Assembly: GCA_003130875.1 (NCBI GenBank)
Contig: QEXY01000033.1
Coordinates: 1-38,004, forward strand
DNA length: 38,004 nucleotides
Source: Ardenticatenia bacterium
Lineage (GTDB): Bacteria; Chloroflexota; Anaerolineae; 4572-78; NAK82
Reading direction: 5' to 3'
The first letter of the stretch is position 1; each line of letters starts with the position of its first letter. The notes under the pieces were generated by a model that worked only from the letters and a program-made list of their open reading frames with translations, was not told the origin of the DNA and did not search any database. Below, piece after piece: positions 23,340-32,414 of this stretch. Both the position numbers and the translations under genes were made by a program.

Positions 23340-24158
23340 TCACACTCCTAATCCCCGGAGCAGGACGCCCACTGCATATGCCACCCCAGCTGCCAGGCCG
23401 CCCACGAGGAGCATTTCCAAGCCGCTGCGCAGCGGATTCAAATGGGTGACCAGCACCTTGGCAGCTCCCAGGCTAAACAGCGCCGCGGCCGAGAGGCCCG
23501 CCGCCACGGGGAATCGCATCTCCTCTGGGATGGTGATGAGCAACCCGGCCAGGTAGATCAACATCGGTACAGCCCCGGCCAGCACGAACGCACCGAAGGT
23601 CGCCAGCGCGCTATAGAAGGGTTTGCGTTCATCCGGCAGCAATCCCAACTCTTCGACCATCATCGCTTTGACCCACAGTTCCGGGTCGCGCGTCTTGATC
23701 TCGACCAGGCGTTTTGCGTCCTCGTCGGTATAGCCTTGCTGGCGATAGATCTCATAGAGCTCGGCGCGTTCTGCCTCTGGCATATGTTCGACTTCCCAGC
23801 GTTCGCGGGCCAGCTCGCGCTGATAATATTCGCGTTCTGCGCGGGCGGACAGATAAGCGCCGGTCGCCATCGAGAAACCATCTGCGAAGAGGTTTGCCAA
23901 GCCGAGGATCAAGACGACGTGCACGCCCAGCTGGGCACCTGCCACGCCGCTCACCACGGCAAACGTTGTCACGATGCCATCCAGGCCGCCGTAGACCATA
24001 TCGCCGATGTATGCATGGCTGGCGGCACCGTGCTCTTCGGCGTGTTCACGCCGCATCGAGCGCGCAATGCGCTCGATGGTATGCGCCTCAAGCGCTGCCT
24101 GTAGGTCGCGCTTGGCGAATGCACGACGCGCATCCTCCACACGCTTCGAGATGCTCAT
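23340..24158 (-). CDS. VIT1/CCC1-family iron/manganese transporter
   Basis: A 272-residue membrane protein of the VIT1/CCC1 family. Residues 40-110 hold the conserved first spans (YGGLDGIVTTFAVVSGVAGA and LANLFADGFSMATGAYLSARAE). A charged cytoplasmic segment rich in Glu/Arg (about 110-185) corresponds to the metal-collecting helical domain. Three C-terminal spans follow (about 190-270). These proteins export or sequester Fe2+ or Mn2+. The start overlaps the polA stop in an ATGA junction, so the two are translationally coupled. An N-terminal extension (1-40) with HTIERIARSMRREHAEEH could add further metal ligands. Confidence 0.88.
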   Translation of the reverse strand: MSISKRVEDARRAFAKRDLQAALEAHTIERIARSMRREHAEEHGAASHAYIGDMVYGGLDGIVTTFAVVSGVAGAQLGVHVVLILGLANLFADGFSMATGAYLSARAEREYYQRELARERWEVEHMPEAERAELYEIYRQQGYTDEDAKRLVEIKTRDPELWVKAMMVEELGLLPDERKPFYSALATFGAFVLAGAVPMLIYLAGLLITIPEEMRFPVAAGLSAAALFSLGAAKVLVTHLNPLRSGLEMLLVGGLAAGVAYAVGVLLRGLGV

Positions 24159-26971
24159 CGGGGCACCATCTCCAACCAGTTCTTGCCTACTTCAACATCC
24201 ACTTTGAGCGGGACGGCGAGTTGAAATGCGCTGCTCATGACCTCACGTACCAGCGGGATTGCCGCCTCGACCTCCTCGTCCGGCACCTCCAATACGAGTT
24301 CGTCGTGTACCTGGAGCACCATCCGGGCGCGCATCGCGCGCTCCTGTAGCACCCGGTGTAGCCGGATCATTGCGATCTTGATGATATCCGCGGCCGTGCC
24401 CTGGATGGGCATGTTAATTGCTTCGCGCTCGGCACGTGCACGTTCAGGACCGCGCATCTTAGCCAGCCCTGGAAAGTAACGCCGCCGCCCCAGCAGGGTC
24501 TGGACATATCCCTGCTCCGCAGCCAGGCGTTTGGTCTGCTCGATGTAGCGTAACACGCCCGGGTATTTCTCGAAGTAGGTTTTGATGAACTTGCTGGCTT
24601 CCTGCTGGCTCATGCCGGTCTGCTGAGCTAATCCAAAGGCGCCCTGACCGTAGCTGAGGCCGAAGTTGACACTTTTGGCGATGCGGCGCTGTTCCTTGGT
24701 CACCTCGGTGATGGGGATGCCCAACACCGCGGCAGCGGTGGCGGCGTGGATATCCTCGTCCCGCATAAAGGCACCCAACAAGCCAGGGTCTTGTGAGATA
24801 TGCGCCATCACCCGCAGTTCGACCTGGGAGTAGTCCGCGGCCAGCAGCTGCCAGCCGGGCTCGGCGACAAAGGCACGGCGCACCTCGCGCCCCACCTCGG
24901 TGCGGATGGGGATGTTCTGCAGGTTGGGGTTGCTGCTCGAAATGCGCCCCGTGACGGTGCCGGTCTGGTTAAATGAGGTGTGGACACGCCCGGTGCGTGG
25001 GTTGATCAGCTGGGGTAACGCATCCACATACGTGCCCTTGAGCTTGGTGAGCTGGCGGTGTTCCAGGATCAGCTCGATCACCGGATGATAGCCGCGCAGC
25101 GATTCCAGCACATCCGCTGCCGTCGAGTAGTATCCGCTCTGATTCTTGCGCAACCCGGTGGTGGGCAGATTGAGCTTGACGAACAATGCGTCAGAGAGCT
25201 GTTGGGTCGAATTGATGTTAAAGCGGTAGCCTACCCATTTGTAGATTTCCTCTTCGATCGCCTGCAGACGCTTATCCAGCTCGCGCGACATCTGGCGCAG
25301 CACCTCGACGTCCAGTCGTACGCCGGTGCGCTCCATAGCGACCAAAACGGGCACCAGCGGCATCTCCACTTCGCGGAAGAGGCTCTCCTGGCCGCGCTGA
25401 CGGAGGTCGTTCTGCAAACCGTCCACCAGACGACGCGTCATATCCACGTCGGCGCAAGCATAGGTCGCGGCACGCTCCAGGGGCACCTGGTCCATCGTGA
25501 TCTGCTTGCGACCGCTGCCGATGAGGTCGGTGATCTCCGTCATGTCGACACCCAGTCGGTTCCACGCCAGGTTTTTCAGTCCTAGCGCGCCAGCCGGGTC
25601 CAGCAACCATGCGGCGACCATGGTATCAAAGAGCGCCCCGCGCGTCTCGACGCCGTGCTGTGCCAGCACGGTGATGTCATACTTGGCATTGTGGGCGATT
25701 TTGAGCAGTTGTTCGTCGGCGAACAGGGGGCGCAGAAGGCGCAATACATCTTCTCGGGGCAGGCACAGCGTCGGCGAGATGAGCGGCACATAGCTGGCAT
25801 GCCCGGGGCCATCGGTCAACGCGATGCCGACCAGATCCGCGGTGATGGCATCGGTCGAGGTCGTCTCCACATCGAAAGTCAGATTCTCCGCTTTTCGCAG
25901 CTGATCGATCAGAGTGGTGAGCTCGGCAAGGGAGCCGATCACCCGATACGTGGGCTTTTCAGCCACGCCTGGCGGCGCAGCTGGCATCTCGACCGCGCTC
26001 GGCGCAGCACCCTCAAACAGTCCCAGCTGGACACTGGCGGGGGAGACAATCGGGGTTGCCGGACGGGCTGGGCGGCCAGGGATACGGTTCAACAAGCTGC
26101 GAAATTCCAGTTCTTGGAATAACCGCAGGACTTCGTTGACATCGAAGTCGCGCGTGCGGCAGGTCTCCAGGTCGAGTCGAATGCCCGGCACATCGGTCTT
26201 GATGCGTGCGAGCGTTCTGGAGAGAAAGGCCAGGTCGCGTCCTGCTTCCAACTTGGCGCGTTGACTGGGCGGCAGCTCATCCAGATGGGCGTACAACTCT
26301 TCGAGTGTGCCATATTTCTGAATGAGCTGGACACCGGTCTTCTCACCGATTCCTTTGACGCCTGGGATGTTATCGCTGGGATCTCCCACCAAGCCCTTTA
26401 GCTCGACCAGCTGCGCCGGGGAGAGACCGTAGCGGGCGTGCACTTCTGCTTCATCGTACAGTTTGCGCTCGCTGAAGGTTCTGCCCGAGATGAGCACTTT
26501 GACGTGTGGCCCGATTAACTGGAAGGCGTCGCGGTCACCCGTCACAATGATCGTTTCAATGCCTCGCTCTGCTGCCTGCTTGGCCAGCGTGCCCAATACG
26601 TCGTCCGCTTCGAAGTTCTCGGCGGTGAAGACCGGGATGTTAAAGGCGCGCACCAATTGCTCGACACGCCGCAGCTGCGGCGTCATGTCCTCTGGCATCT
26701 TCTCACGGGTTGCCTTGTACTCGGCGTACTGTCGATGACGAAAGGATGGTCCTACGTCGAAGGCCACCGCCAGGTAATCGGGTTTGTATTCCTCCCACAG
26801 GCTGAGCAACATGAGCGCGAAGCCATACACCGCATGGGTTGGCTCGCCGGCGCGTGTATGCATGCTTGTGTTCGACAGGGCAAAATAGGCACGGTAGGCC
26901 AGCGCGTGCCCGTCAATCAATGCCAGGATAGGCGGCCGCTCCGGGCGCGTGTCCGCCTTCTCTTCTTTCAT
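24155..26971 (-). CDS. polA: DNA polymerase I
   Basis: A 938-residue family A polymerase for repair and Okazaki-fragment processing. It has a 5'-3' exonuclease domain (about 15-300, LIDGHALAYRAYFA, GDRDAFQL). An intact 3'-5' proofreading domain (about 340-520) has FDVETTSTD, NAKYDITVL and YACADVDMT supplying the exo I-III acidic residues. The polymerase domain has motif A (AADYSQVELRVMAHIS), B (RRIAKSVNFGLSYG) and C (QVHDELVLEVP). The ATG at 26971 has GGGGAG upstream. A longer frame to 27202 is open but unconserved and would pass through the promoter at 27015-27043. It overlaps the VIT gene downstream by 4 bp. Confidence 0.96.
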   Translation of the reverse strand: MKEEKADTRPERPPILALIDGHALAYRAYFALSNTSMHTRAGEPTHAVYGFALMLLSLWEEYKPDYLAVAFDVGPSFRHRQYAEYKATREKMPEDMTPQLRRVEQLVRAFNIPVFTAENFEADDVLGTLAKQAAERGIETIIVTGDRDAFQLIGPHVKVLISGRTFSERKLYDEAEVHARYGLSPAQLVELKGLVGDPSDNIPGVKGIGEKTGVQLIQKYGTLEELYAHLDELPPSQRAKLEAGRDLAFLSRTLARIKTDVPGIRLDLETCRTRDFDVNEVLRLFQELEFRSLLNRIPGRPARPATPIVSPASVQLGLFEGAAPSAVEMPAAPPGVAEKPTYRVIGSLAELTTLIDQLRKAENLTFDVETTSTDAITADLVGIALTDGPGHASYVPLISPTLCLPREDVLRLLRPLFADEQLLKIAHNAKYDITVLAQHGVETRGALFDTMVAAWLLDPAGALGLKNLAWNRLGVDMTEITDLIGSGRKQITMDQVPLERAATYACADVDMTRRLVDGLQNDLRQRGQESLFREVEMPLVPVLVAMERTGVRLDVEVLRQMSRELDKRLQAIEEEIYKWVGYRFNINSTQQLSDALFVKLNLPTTGLRKNQSGYYSTAADVLESLRGYHPVIELILEHRQLTKLKGTYVDALPQLINPRTGRVHTSFNQTGTVTGRISSSNPNLQNIPIRTEVGREVRRAFVAEPGWQLLAADYSQVELRVMAHISQDPGLLGAFMRDEDIHAATAAAVLGIPITEVTKEQRRIAKSVNFGLSYGQGAFGLAQQTGMSQQEASKFIKTYFEKYPGVLRYIEQTKRLAAEQGYVQTLLGRRRYFPGLAKMRGPERARAEREAINMPIQGTAADIIKIAMIRLHRVLQERAMRARMVLQVHDELVLEVPDEEVEAAIPLVREVMSSAFQLAVPLKVDVEVGKNWLEMVPR

Positions 26972-27014
26972 AAGTTCTCCCCTTTCCGCATATTGGCCCT
27001 GTGGGATATGTAGA

Positions 27015-27043
27015 ATTGTACCGCCACGAGAGATGAAAGTCAA
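27015..27043 (-). promoter_or_regulatory. Sigma-70-like promoter of polA
   Basis: On the minus strand, TTGACT (27043-27038), 17-bp spacer, TACAAT (27020-27015), about 44 bp upstream of the polA ATG. Its position rules out the longer polA start at 27202. Confidence 0.7.
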
Positions 27044-27220
27044 TGTATCGCTGATCGGAGAGCAGTTTCGCTCAACCTGGAGCAGAAGATCGCGCGTGCC
27101 ATAGAGAGGAGTCGAAATGCGGGATGGAACGGGATGACACAGTTCGCTACGCCGACCACGAAGCGGGCAGCATGGCAACCCCAGAGTTTCCCGGAGGGTC
27201 ACCTATATCCGTGCCGGGTG

Positions 27221-27907
27221 TCATTCCACCAGTAGGAACGGCCGCATCACCTGCCATTTATCCTGCCACGCGTTCCGAATCAGCTCACCGCGCGGCAAAG
27301 CTAACGACGCGGCAAACTGAACTCGCTCATCGCCTCCCAGATTGTAAAGTGCAAAAGGGATCACCAGGTAGTCCGGCTGAAGGTGATGGCGCGTGTATTC
27401 AGCGAGCTGGCGACAGAGCTGCATGTGCTCATCCAAAGGGATCTGCCGGGCGAGCTGTTCTGCGGTGAAGTGTTGTTCCTCTGTTTTGAAGTGCGGCTGC
27501 CAGCCCTCGGTCAGCCGTTCGACACAGCGATGCAGGTTCGCCAATTCTTCGGTGTGCGTAGCCTTGGATACCAGGCTATTGCCCACCTTTGCAATATGGT
27601 CAACCAATGGCACCATCGCTTTGTGCTGGCGGACCAGCATGGCATAGGGCGCCTCCGGGAGGCGTGTTTGTAAGTGGGGAAACAGGATCGTGTCCTCGGC
27701 GGTATGATGGGCGTGCAGGAAAGAGGTGAAGCTCTGCACATAGCAGGCGAATCCCTCCCGCGTGATAGAGTCGGGGAAGTTTCCCGAACCAAACTTTTCA
27801 CAGCTCTGCCCGATGATCTGAAGGGCACGCGTAACAATCCGATGGGCCAGGATGAGATGGCGTGCCAAGTCAGGTGTATTCTCTTCTCTTAAAGTGCTCA
27901 TCTCCAT
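27221..27907 (-). CDS. Hemerythrin HHE-domain protein
   Basis: A 228-residue four-helix protein of the hemerythrin/HHE family. Candidate di-iron ligands appear in the expected order: H in LILAHRIV (about 21), the FLHAHHTAEDTILFPH motif (about 63-78), H in VRQHKAMVP, and HFKTEEQHF (about 139-147). The C-terminal third, with YTRHHLQPDYLVIPFALYNL, extends beyond a minimal HHE domain. Such proteins bind oxygen, nitric oxide or iron. The ATG at 27907 is used; an ATG two codons later fits the AGGGG ribosome site better. It lies 32 bp after the upstream gene on the same strand, so co-transcription is likely. Confidence 0.82.
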   Translation of the reverse strand: MEMSTLREENTPDLARHLILAHRIVTRALQIIGQSCEKFGSGNFPDSITREGFACYVQSFTSFLHAHHTAEDTILFPHLQTRLPEAPYAMLVRQHKAMVPLVDHIAKVGNSLVSKATHTEELANLHRCVERLTEGWQPHFKTEEQHFTAEQLARQIPLDEHMQLCRQLAEYTRHHLQPDYLVIPFALYNLGGDERVQFAASLALPRGELIRNAWQDKWQVMRPFLLVE

Positions 27908-27939
27908 ATCCCCTATCTTGTCTTACAGTGGTGGCACTC

Positions 27940-29277
27940 TTACTCCATTTTCGTGAGGGTTGTGCGTGTGGCATACAGCTCGACACGCGCTGGCACCTCC
28001 GATGACACAACGGGCACCTCCGCGGTCACCTCACCTTGCGCCGGCGCCGACTCCAGAGGCGCGTAGCCGCCCCCAATAATCTCGCCTGAGGCATTATAGG
28101 CGACTGCTGAGAGGCGCAGGTGGGTGGCGTTTTGTGTATATGGGTTCGTCAGACGGCCAGTTGCATAAGGTTGCACTACGTCATCATGATACACCGCATC
28201 CACGACACGAAACGGCGGAATGCCGGCGGAAAGCTGATATTTGCTGGGCAATATCGCCACTTCCACCTGCCGGATAGGCTCTTCGTGGTCCAGCAGCAGG
28301 TTCCCTCCCACGCCCAGCTTCTCACCCGGCAGTAACACATCCAGACGGCCATCGTCGGTCGCCAACACCTCCCCCATAGCATTGTAGGCGGTCACGTGAT
28401 AGTGAATTTCCCGCACCACCAGCGCCTCGTTAGGATTCTCGAGGAGAAACGCATAACCCAGTTGGGTGCCGCGCTGTCCGAATCCATAGGCACCCCGGGT
28501 TAACGGGCGTCCGCCGGGTGGCAGCCCTTCGTCGGGCCATGTCACAGCGGATTGGCTGGACAAGCTGGGATAGAGCTCGACCCGGGCGATCTCAGCAGCG
28601 CGATTCAACGAAGTGATGACTCCCAGCGAGCCGCTAGCTGGGATGAAAGCCAGATAGCTGAAACCGCCGCCCACAATCCTGTCATCGGCATCATAGGCGA
28701 CAGCGGAGATGCGCAGGTCCGTGATATTGCGCTCAAAGGGATTGTGGATGACGCCGGACACCGTGGCGCTGGGCGCGGCATCGTAACGCACATGCTCCAC
28801 GGAGAGGAAGGGGCTCGACCGCACTTTCGTCAACTCCCCAGCTCCCAATTGCACCACCAGCTTTGCCACCTGTTGTGCACCCGGCACAAACAAAGTGCCG
28901 CCGATGCCCAACGTCTGACCGGGCAGGATAAAGACGATCGGACCATCATCGGAAGCGAGCACATTGTTTGCAGCATCCTGAGCCATAACTCGATAGGCAG
29001 AGCTCTGCAAGGCACGTTCTGGGTCATTATTGCGCACCAGGAACGCATACCCCACGCGCGTGGTGGAAGCGGCCTCGGCACTCTCTTCCTGGCCGAACCC
29101 CTGAGCAATCAACTGCAACGCTCCATTTGCCTGACCGGGAGCGAGCTCGGTGAGTGGAATGGCTTCATGCTCGGCCATAGGACGCAACATAGGTGTGACC
29201 ACGTTTGCGATGGTCAACACCAGGATGAATGCGACCAACAGCCAGAAATACTCTTTACTCAGCAGAGGTTTCTTCAT
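27940..29277 (-). CDS. Membrane-anchored protein with duplicated FxLYD-like domains
   Basis: A 445-residue protein of unknown function. One N-terminal span (about 10-30) anchors a large extracytoplasmic part built as A-B-A-B. The A units begin VGYAFLVRNNDPERAL (about 75) and LGYAFLLENPNEALVV (about 270). Each continues to a conserved LATDDG/LASDDG and LLPGxxLGxGG segment. The B units contain HNPFERNITDLRISAVAYDADDRIVGGG and TNPYTQNATHLRLSAVAYNASGEIIGGG in full register. The B units resemble FxLYD immunoglobulin-like domains. A GAGGG site precedes the ATG. The hemerythrin gene follows. Surface adhesion or scaffolding is a guess. Confidence 0.75.
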   Translation of the reverse strand: MKKPLLSKEYFWLLVAFILVLTIANVVTPMLRPMAEHEAIPLTELAPGQANGALQLIAQGFGQEESAEAASTTRVGYAFLVRNNDPERALQSSAYRVMAQDAANNVLASDDGPIVFILPGQTLGIGGTLFVPGAQQVAKLVVQLGAGELTKVRSSPFLSVEHVRYDAAPSATVSGVIHNPFERNITDLRISAVAYDADDRIVGGGFSYLAFIPASGSLGVITSLNRAAEIARVELYPSLSSQSAVTWPDEGLPPGGRPLTRGAYGFGQRGTQLGYAFLLENPNEALVVREIHYHVTAYNAMGEVLATDDGRLDVLLPGEKLGVGGNLLLDHEEPIRQVEVAILPSKYQLSAGIPPFRVVDAVYHDDVVQPYATGRLTNPYTQNATHLRLSAVAYNASGEIIGGGYAPLESAPAQGEVTAEVPVVSSEVPARVELYATRTTLTKME

Positions 29278-29633
29278 CGCACCCTCATAGCGATGGCGTC
29301 CACCCGCACAGCAGCCTGTTTACATCATACCCCACTTTTCCATCGAAGCGCAACGCAGAAACCGAGACTGTACGTGTTTCATCTATGAGGAGAGGTAGGG
29401 TTCCAACCAGGCCACGTACGCAGGCAAGCAGCTTAAACCGCTACCGGACGGCCGCGGCGCGGATAACCTCCGTAACTTCGAGTTTACCGTTTCAACCCGC
29501 CCCCAAATTTGGAAATCCATCCACCGGCACTGGGCATATCTCATTTAGAGACGAGTTGGAGGATGGCCTGCAGCAGGGGCGGCCGGCCGGTCACCCTTGC
29601 CAACCGGAGAGCGCTGAGACCGCGGAGGTTTTT

Positions 29634-29761
29634 AACTCAAGTTGCCACCTTTGACTGGGTGCATTTCATTCTGAGACATGGTTTGTCGCAATCCGAGCCG
29701 CGTGCGTGGTAAGGGGCGATCGACTGGTCGCCCCTACCGCTCCCTGACGGTCGCGGCTCGG
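29634..29761 (-). repeat. 129-bp dispersed repeat, copy B
   Basis: Inverted copy of 14872-15000 with about ten differences and one 1-bp gap. It begins (on the minus strand) with the same CCGAGCCGCG...CGCGGCTCGG hairpin. There is no MITE at its far end, unlike copy A. Confidence 0.75.
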
Positions 29762-29885
29762 ACTATGCTGTTGCCATTTCGCGTCACTCGCCCTCCGCGG
29801 TGACCACCACAGGTTGGAGCGAAAAGTCACACTTCTTATGCCGGCCTGTAGTCTCAACTTGCCTGGGTAGCAACTCGGTTTTTGC

Positions 29886-29936
29886 ATCTTTGTGGTGTTC
29901 TGCGAGCTCTGCATGCTCGGCGGTGAAAAGAAAGGT
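29886..29936 (-). repeat. CAGAG-type short tandem-like repeat remnant
   Basis: On the minus strand the sequence reads TTTCACCGCCGAGCATGCAGAGCTCGCAGAACACC and on to GATGCAAAAA, a series of GCAGAG/GCAGAA units about 10-11 bases apart (given here in part). Similar CGCAGAG runs are scattered in intergenic DNA of many bacterial phyla; their origin is unknown. Confidence 0.35.
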
Positions 29937-29954
29937 GGCCTGCTGTTCGTACGT

Positions 29955-29982
29955 TTGACAATTCGTTTTGTCATGCTATGAT
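29955..29982 (+). promoter_or_regulatory. Promoter with embedded operator palindrome
   Basis: TTGACA (29955-29960), 16-bp spacer, TATGAT (29977-29982). An inverted repeat TGACAA/TTGTCA (29956-29973, 6-bp centre) overlaps the -35 and spacer, a classic repressor position. Given the importer it serves, a metal- or cofactor-responsive repressor is plausible but not identified. Confidence 0.6.
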
Positions 29983-30054
29983 TATTCAAAATTTGACTAA
30001 ACGTCAGGACACCAGAGACCAAAGTAGCAGCATCACGGTTTGGAGGTGGAATAA

Positions 30055-31392
30055 ATGAAGCTCCGAGTTCTTCTGAGTGTTTGGTTGATAGGCGTTTTCC
30101 TGGGGGTGTGGGCACCTCGCACCGCCATGGCGATCCCCTTGGGACAGGACGTGACATGCGCGACGGAGTACACCGTGCAACCGGGTGATCATCTGGGCGC
30201 CATTGCGCAAAAATATCTGGAGGATAGACAGGCATATCCCGCCATTGTGGTGGCCACTAATCGTGCCCATGCCCGTGATGCCTCGTTCGCGCAGATCGAT
30301 GACCCCGGTCAGCTCGTTGCTGGCTGGAAGCTGTGCATTCCTCAGGTCGCGGACGTGCCCCGGCTGCTGGCAGCCGCTGTGCCGGTTGCCGGTATGGAGG
30401 TCGTGGATGCCCTGGGGCGCATTGTGCGATTCGCCGAGCTGCCGCAACGCGTCGTCCTGGCCGGCAAGGCGGTGCGTTTGACCGCGGACACGCTCTACCT
30501 CTTTCCCGAAGCCAGAGAACGGGTGATAGCCATGGAAGGACGTTCCCCTGAGATGGTCGAGTTTCTCTCCCTGGTCAACCCGAACCTGGCGCAGGTGCAG
30601 TTCCTAGAGCGCAACGCCGGACCGGAGCAGATTGCGGCAAGCCGGCCGGACGTGGTCATCTTGAAGAGCTATCTAGCCGACAAGCTGGGCACGCCTCTGA
30701 CGGAGATAGGCATTCCGGTAGTCTATGTGGACCTCGAAACGCCCGAGCAGTTTTTCGATGATCTGGTCACTCTGGGTCAGCTGTTTGGCAATCCGCAACG
30801 TGCTGCTGAGGTGAGCGACTTTTTCCGACAGCGCATCGCAACGGTGACACAGGCGGTGCAGGACCTCTCTGAGGAACAGAAACCCAGCGTGCTGATCTTG
30901 CAATATAGTGTGCAAGGTGAGCAGATCGCCTTCAGTGTGCCACCGGCCACTTGGATCCAGACAACCATGGCGGAAATGGCGGGTGGTCGACCCGTCTGGC
31001 GTGAGGCAGCGCAAGGTGGCGGCTGGAACATCGTCGGTCTGGAGCAGATTGCCACCTGGGATCCGGATGTGATCAGTGTGGTTTCCTATTTCAGCGATCC
31101 CGAAGCGGCCGTCGAAACACTTCGCGCCGATGAACGCTGGCAGGCACTCAAAGCGGTGCGTTCGGAGCGGCTGTTCGCGTTTCCCACCGATTTTCTCACC
31201 TATAGCTGGGATCAACCCGATCCGCGTTGGATTCTGGGTTTGATGTGGTTGGCGAAGACGTTACATCCAGACCGCTTCAGCACTCTGGACATCCAGGAAG
31301 AAACGTACCTCTTCTTCGAGCAATTGTACGGGCTGGATCAAGCCACCGTTGAGGAAAAAATCATCCCGATATTACGGGGGGTGGCTCGTTGA
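30055..31392 (+). CDS. LysM-fused metal-chelate/cobalamin-type binding protein
   Basis: A 445-residue substrate-binding protein for a FecCD-type ABC importer. A Sec signal peptide (about 1-26, ending TAMA) has no lipobox cysteine. Residues about 40-100 form a LysM-like domain (EYTVQPGDHLGAIAQKY, then NRAHARDASFAQIDDPGQLVAGWKLCIP). The rest is a class III periplasmic-binding (BtuF/FhuD/TroA) fold: RVVLAGKAVRLTADTLYLFPEA, IAASRPDVVILKSY, and GWNIVGLEQIATWDPDVISVV. The substrate may be a siderophore, heme, cobamide or similar. The LysM module may replace the lipid anchor by holding the protein to peptidoglycan (inference). A GGAGGTGG site precedes the ATG. Confidence 0.85.
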   Translation: MKLRVLLSVWLIGVFLGVWAPRTAMAIPLGQDVTCATEYTVQPGDHLGAIAQKYLEDRQAYPAIVVATNRAHARDASFAQIDDPGQLVAGWKLCIPQVADVPRLLAAAVPVAGMEVVDALGRIVRFAELPQRVVLAGKAVRLTADTLYLFPEARERVIAMEGRSPEMVEFLSLVNPNLAQVQFLERNAGPEQIAASRPDVVILKSYLADKLGTPLTEIGIPVVYVDLETPEQFFDDLVTLGQLFGNPQRAAEVSDFFRQRIATVTQAVQDLSEEQKPSVLILQYSVQGEQIAFSVPPATWIQTTMAEMAGGRPVWREAAQGGGWNIVGLEQIATWDPDVISVVSYFSDPEAAVETLRADERWQALKAVRSERLFAFPTDFLTYSWDQPDPRWILGLMWLAKTLHPDRFSTLDIQEETYLFFEQLYGLDQATVEEKIIPILRGVAR

Positions 31393-32408
31393 GTGCCGTT
31401 TATCACGATTATAATCATCGCATAGCCAGGCAGCTGCGCTATCTGGCCGTCGGGTTGCTGTGCCTCTTGCTCCTCTCGGCATTGTGGGGGCGTTACTCAG
31501 GCGTTTCCCTGTTATCACCTGCCGAGCTATGGCACGATCCTCTGGCGCAACGTCTGGTGATGACGCTGCGGTTGCCGCGCGTCCTGATGGCGTGTCTGCT
31601 GGGGATGGGGCTGGCAGCTTCAGGCAGTACGCTGCAAATGATCTTTCGCAACCCGCTGGTGGAACCGGGCTTTTTGGGGGTCTCGCAAGGGGCAGCGTTC
31701 GGTGCCGCTTGTGCCATTATGTTGTTCGGCACAGTGCCCTTTGCCGTCCAGGGCCTGGCGCTCTTTTTCGCCGGCCTGGGTGTCGTGCTTTCTTATTTGT
31801 TGGCACGCCACATCCGCTTTGGGGGATGGGTGTTGCGGCTGGTGCTGAGCGGCATCGCCGTCTCCGCACTTTTCGCTTCCGGGGTGGGGGTGCTCAAATA
31901 TGTGGCCGACCCGCTGACGCAGTTGCCCGAAATCGTCTTCTGGATGTTGGGCGGTCTCTATGCTGTTACATGGTCCAAATTGTTGAGCATTCTGCCGGTC
32001 GTGGTACCCAGCCTGGCGGTGATCTTGTTCATGCGTTGGCGTCTCAATCTGCTTTCGATGGGAGAGCAGACCGCCTTTTCGCTGGGGGCTGCTCCTACAC
32101 GTGAGCGCGCAATCGCTCTGGCCGCGGCAGTGGGCGCCACAGCGGCAGTGGTATCCGTATCCGGTGTGGTCGGCTGGGTGGGGCTGATCGTCCCGCATAT
32201 GGCGCGCCGGATCGCCGGAAGCGATGCCCAAAAGTCGCTGCCCGTGGCGTTGTTGATGGGCGGCATCTTTGCACTCGTGTGTGATAATGTGGCGCGTACC
32301 CTGCTGGCCGGGGAGATCCCCTTGGGCACCCTCACCTCATTGTTCGGAGCCGGCCTTTTCATCCTGCTGATGACCACGGCCAACCCGTGGCTGCGCAGCA
32401 CCACTTGA
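31389..32408 (+). CDS. FecCD-family ABC permease
   Basis: A 339-residue polytopic permease of the FecCD/BtuC family, importing chelated iron, heme or cobalamin. Family signatures include LRLPRVLMACLLGMGLAASGSTLQMIFRNPLVEPGFLGVSQGA (about 57-100), and GVVGWVGLIVPHMARRIAGSDAQKSLPVA with the ATPase-contact loop (about 255-285), then TLFGAG-like SLFGAGLFILLM at the end. The TTG start overlaps the binding-protein stop (TTGA), so translation is coupled. Confidence 0.9.
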   Translation: MSAVYHDYNHRIARQLRYLAVGLLCLLLLSALWGRYSGVSLLSPAELWHDPLAQRLVMTLRLPRVLMACLLGMGLAASGSTLQMIFRNPLVEPGFLGVSQGAAFGAACAIMLFGTVPFAVQGLALFFAGLGVVLSYLLARHIRFGGWVLRLVLSGIAVSALFASGVGVLKYVADPLTQLPEIVFWMLGGLYAVTWSKLLSILPVVVPSLAVILFMRWRLNLLSMGEQTAFSLGAAPTRERAIALAAAVGATAAVVSVSGVVGWVGLIVPHMARRIAGSDAQKSLPVALLMGGIFALVCDNVARTLLAGEIPLGTLTSLFGAGLFILLMTTANPWLRSTT

Positions 32409-32414
32409 GTCCCT

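Larger units (their letters stand above)
29278..30054. other. Repeat-rich island without genes
   Basis: No protein or RNA gene is supported. It holds a likely minus-strand promoter for the FxLYD-like gene (TTGCGC at 29353-29348 and TATGAT at 29329-29324, 18-bp spacer), the 129-bp repeat copy B, a purine-rich CAGAG-type repeat at about 29886-29936, and the promoter of the LysM transporter operon. A further short similarity to the repeat's tail (ACTGGGCAT...TTAGAGAC near 29530) hints at older, decayed copies. Confidence 0.6.

Noticed and set aside
26972-27202. Longer start for DNA polymerase I
   Set aside because: The extension crosses the TTGACT/TACAAT promoter and is unconserved in character.
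27044-27220. Weak inverted match GGGATGACAC/GTGTCATTCC around 27130 and 27220
   Set aside because: The arms are far apart with a G-U mismatch, and no gene or promoter depends on them.
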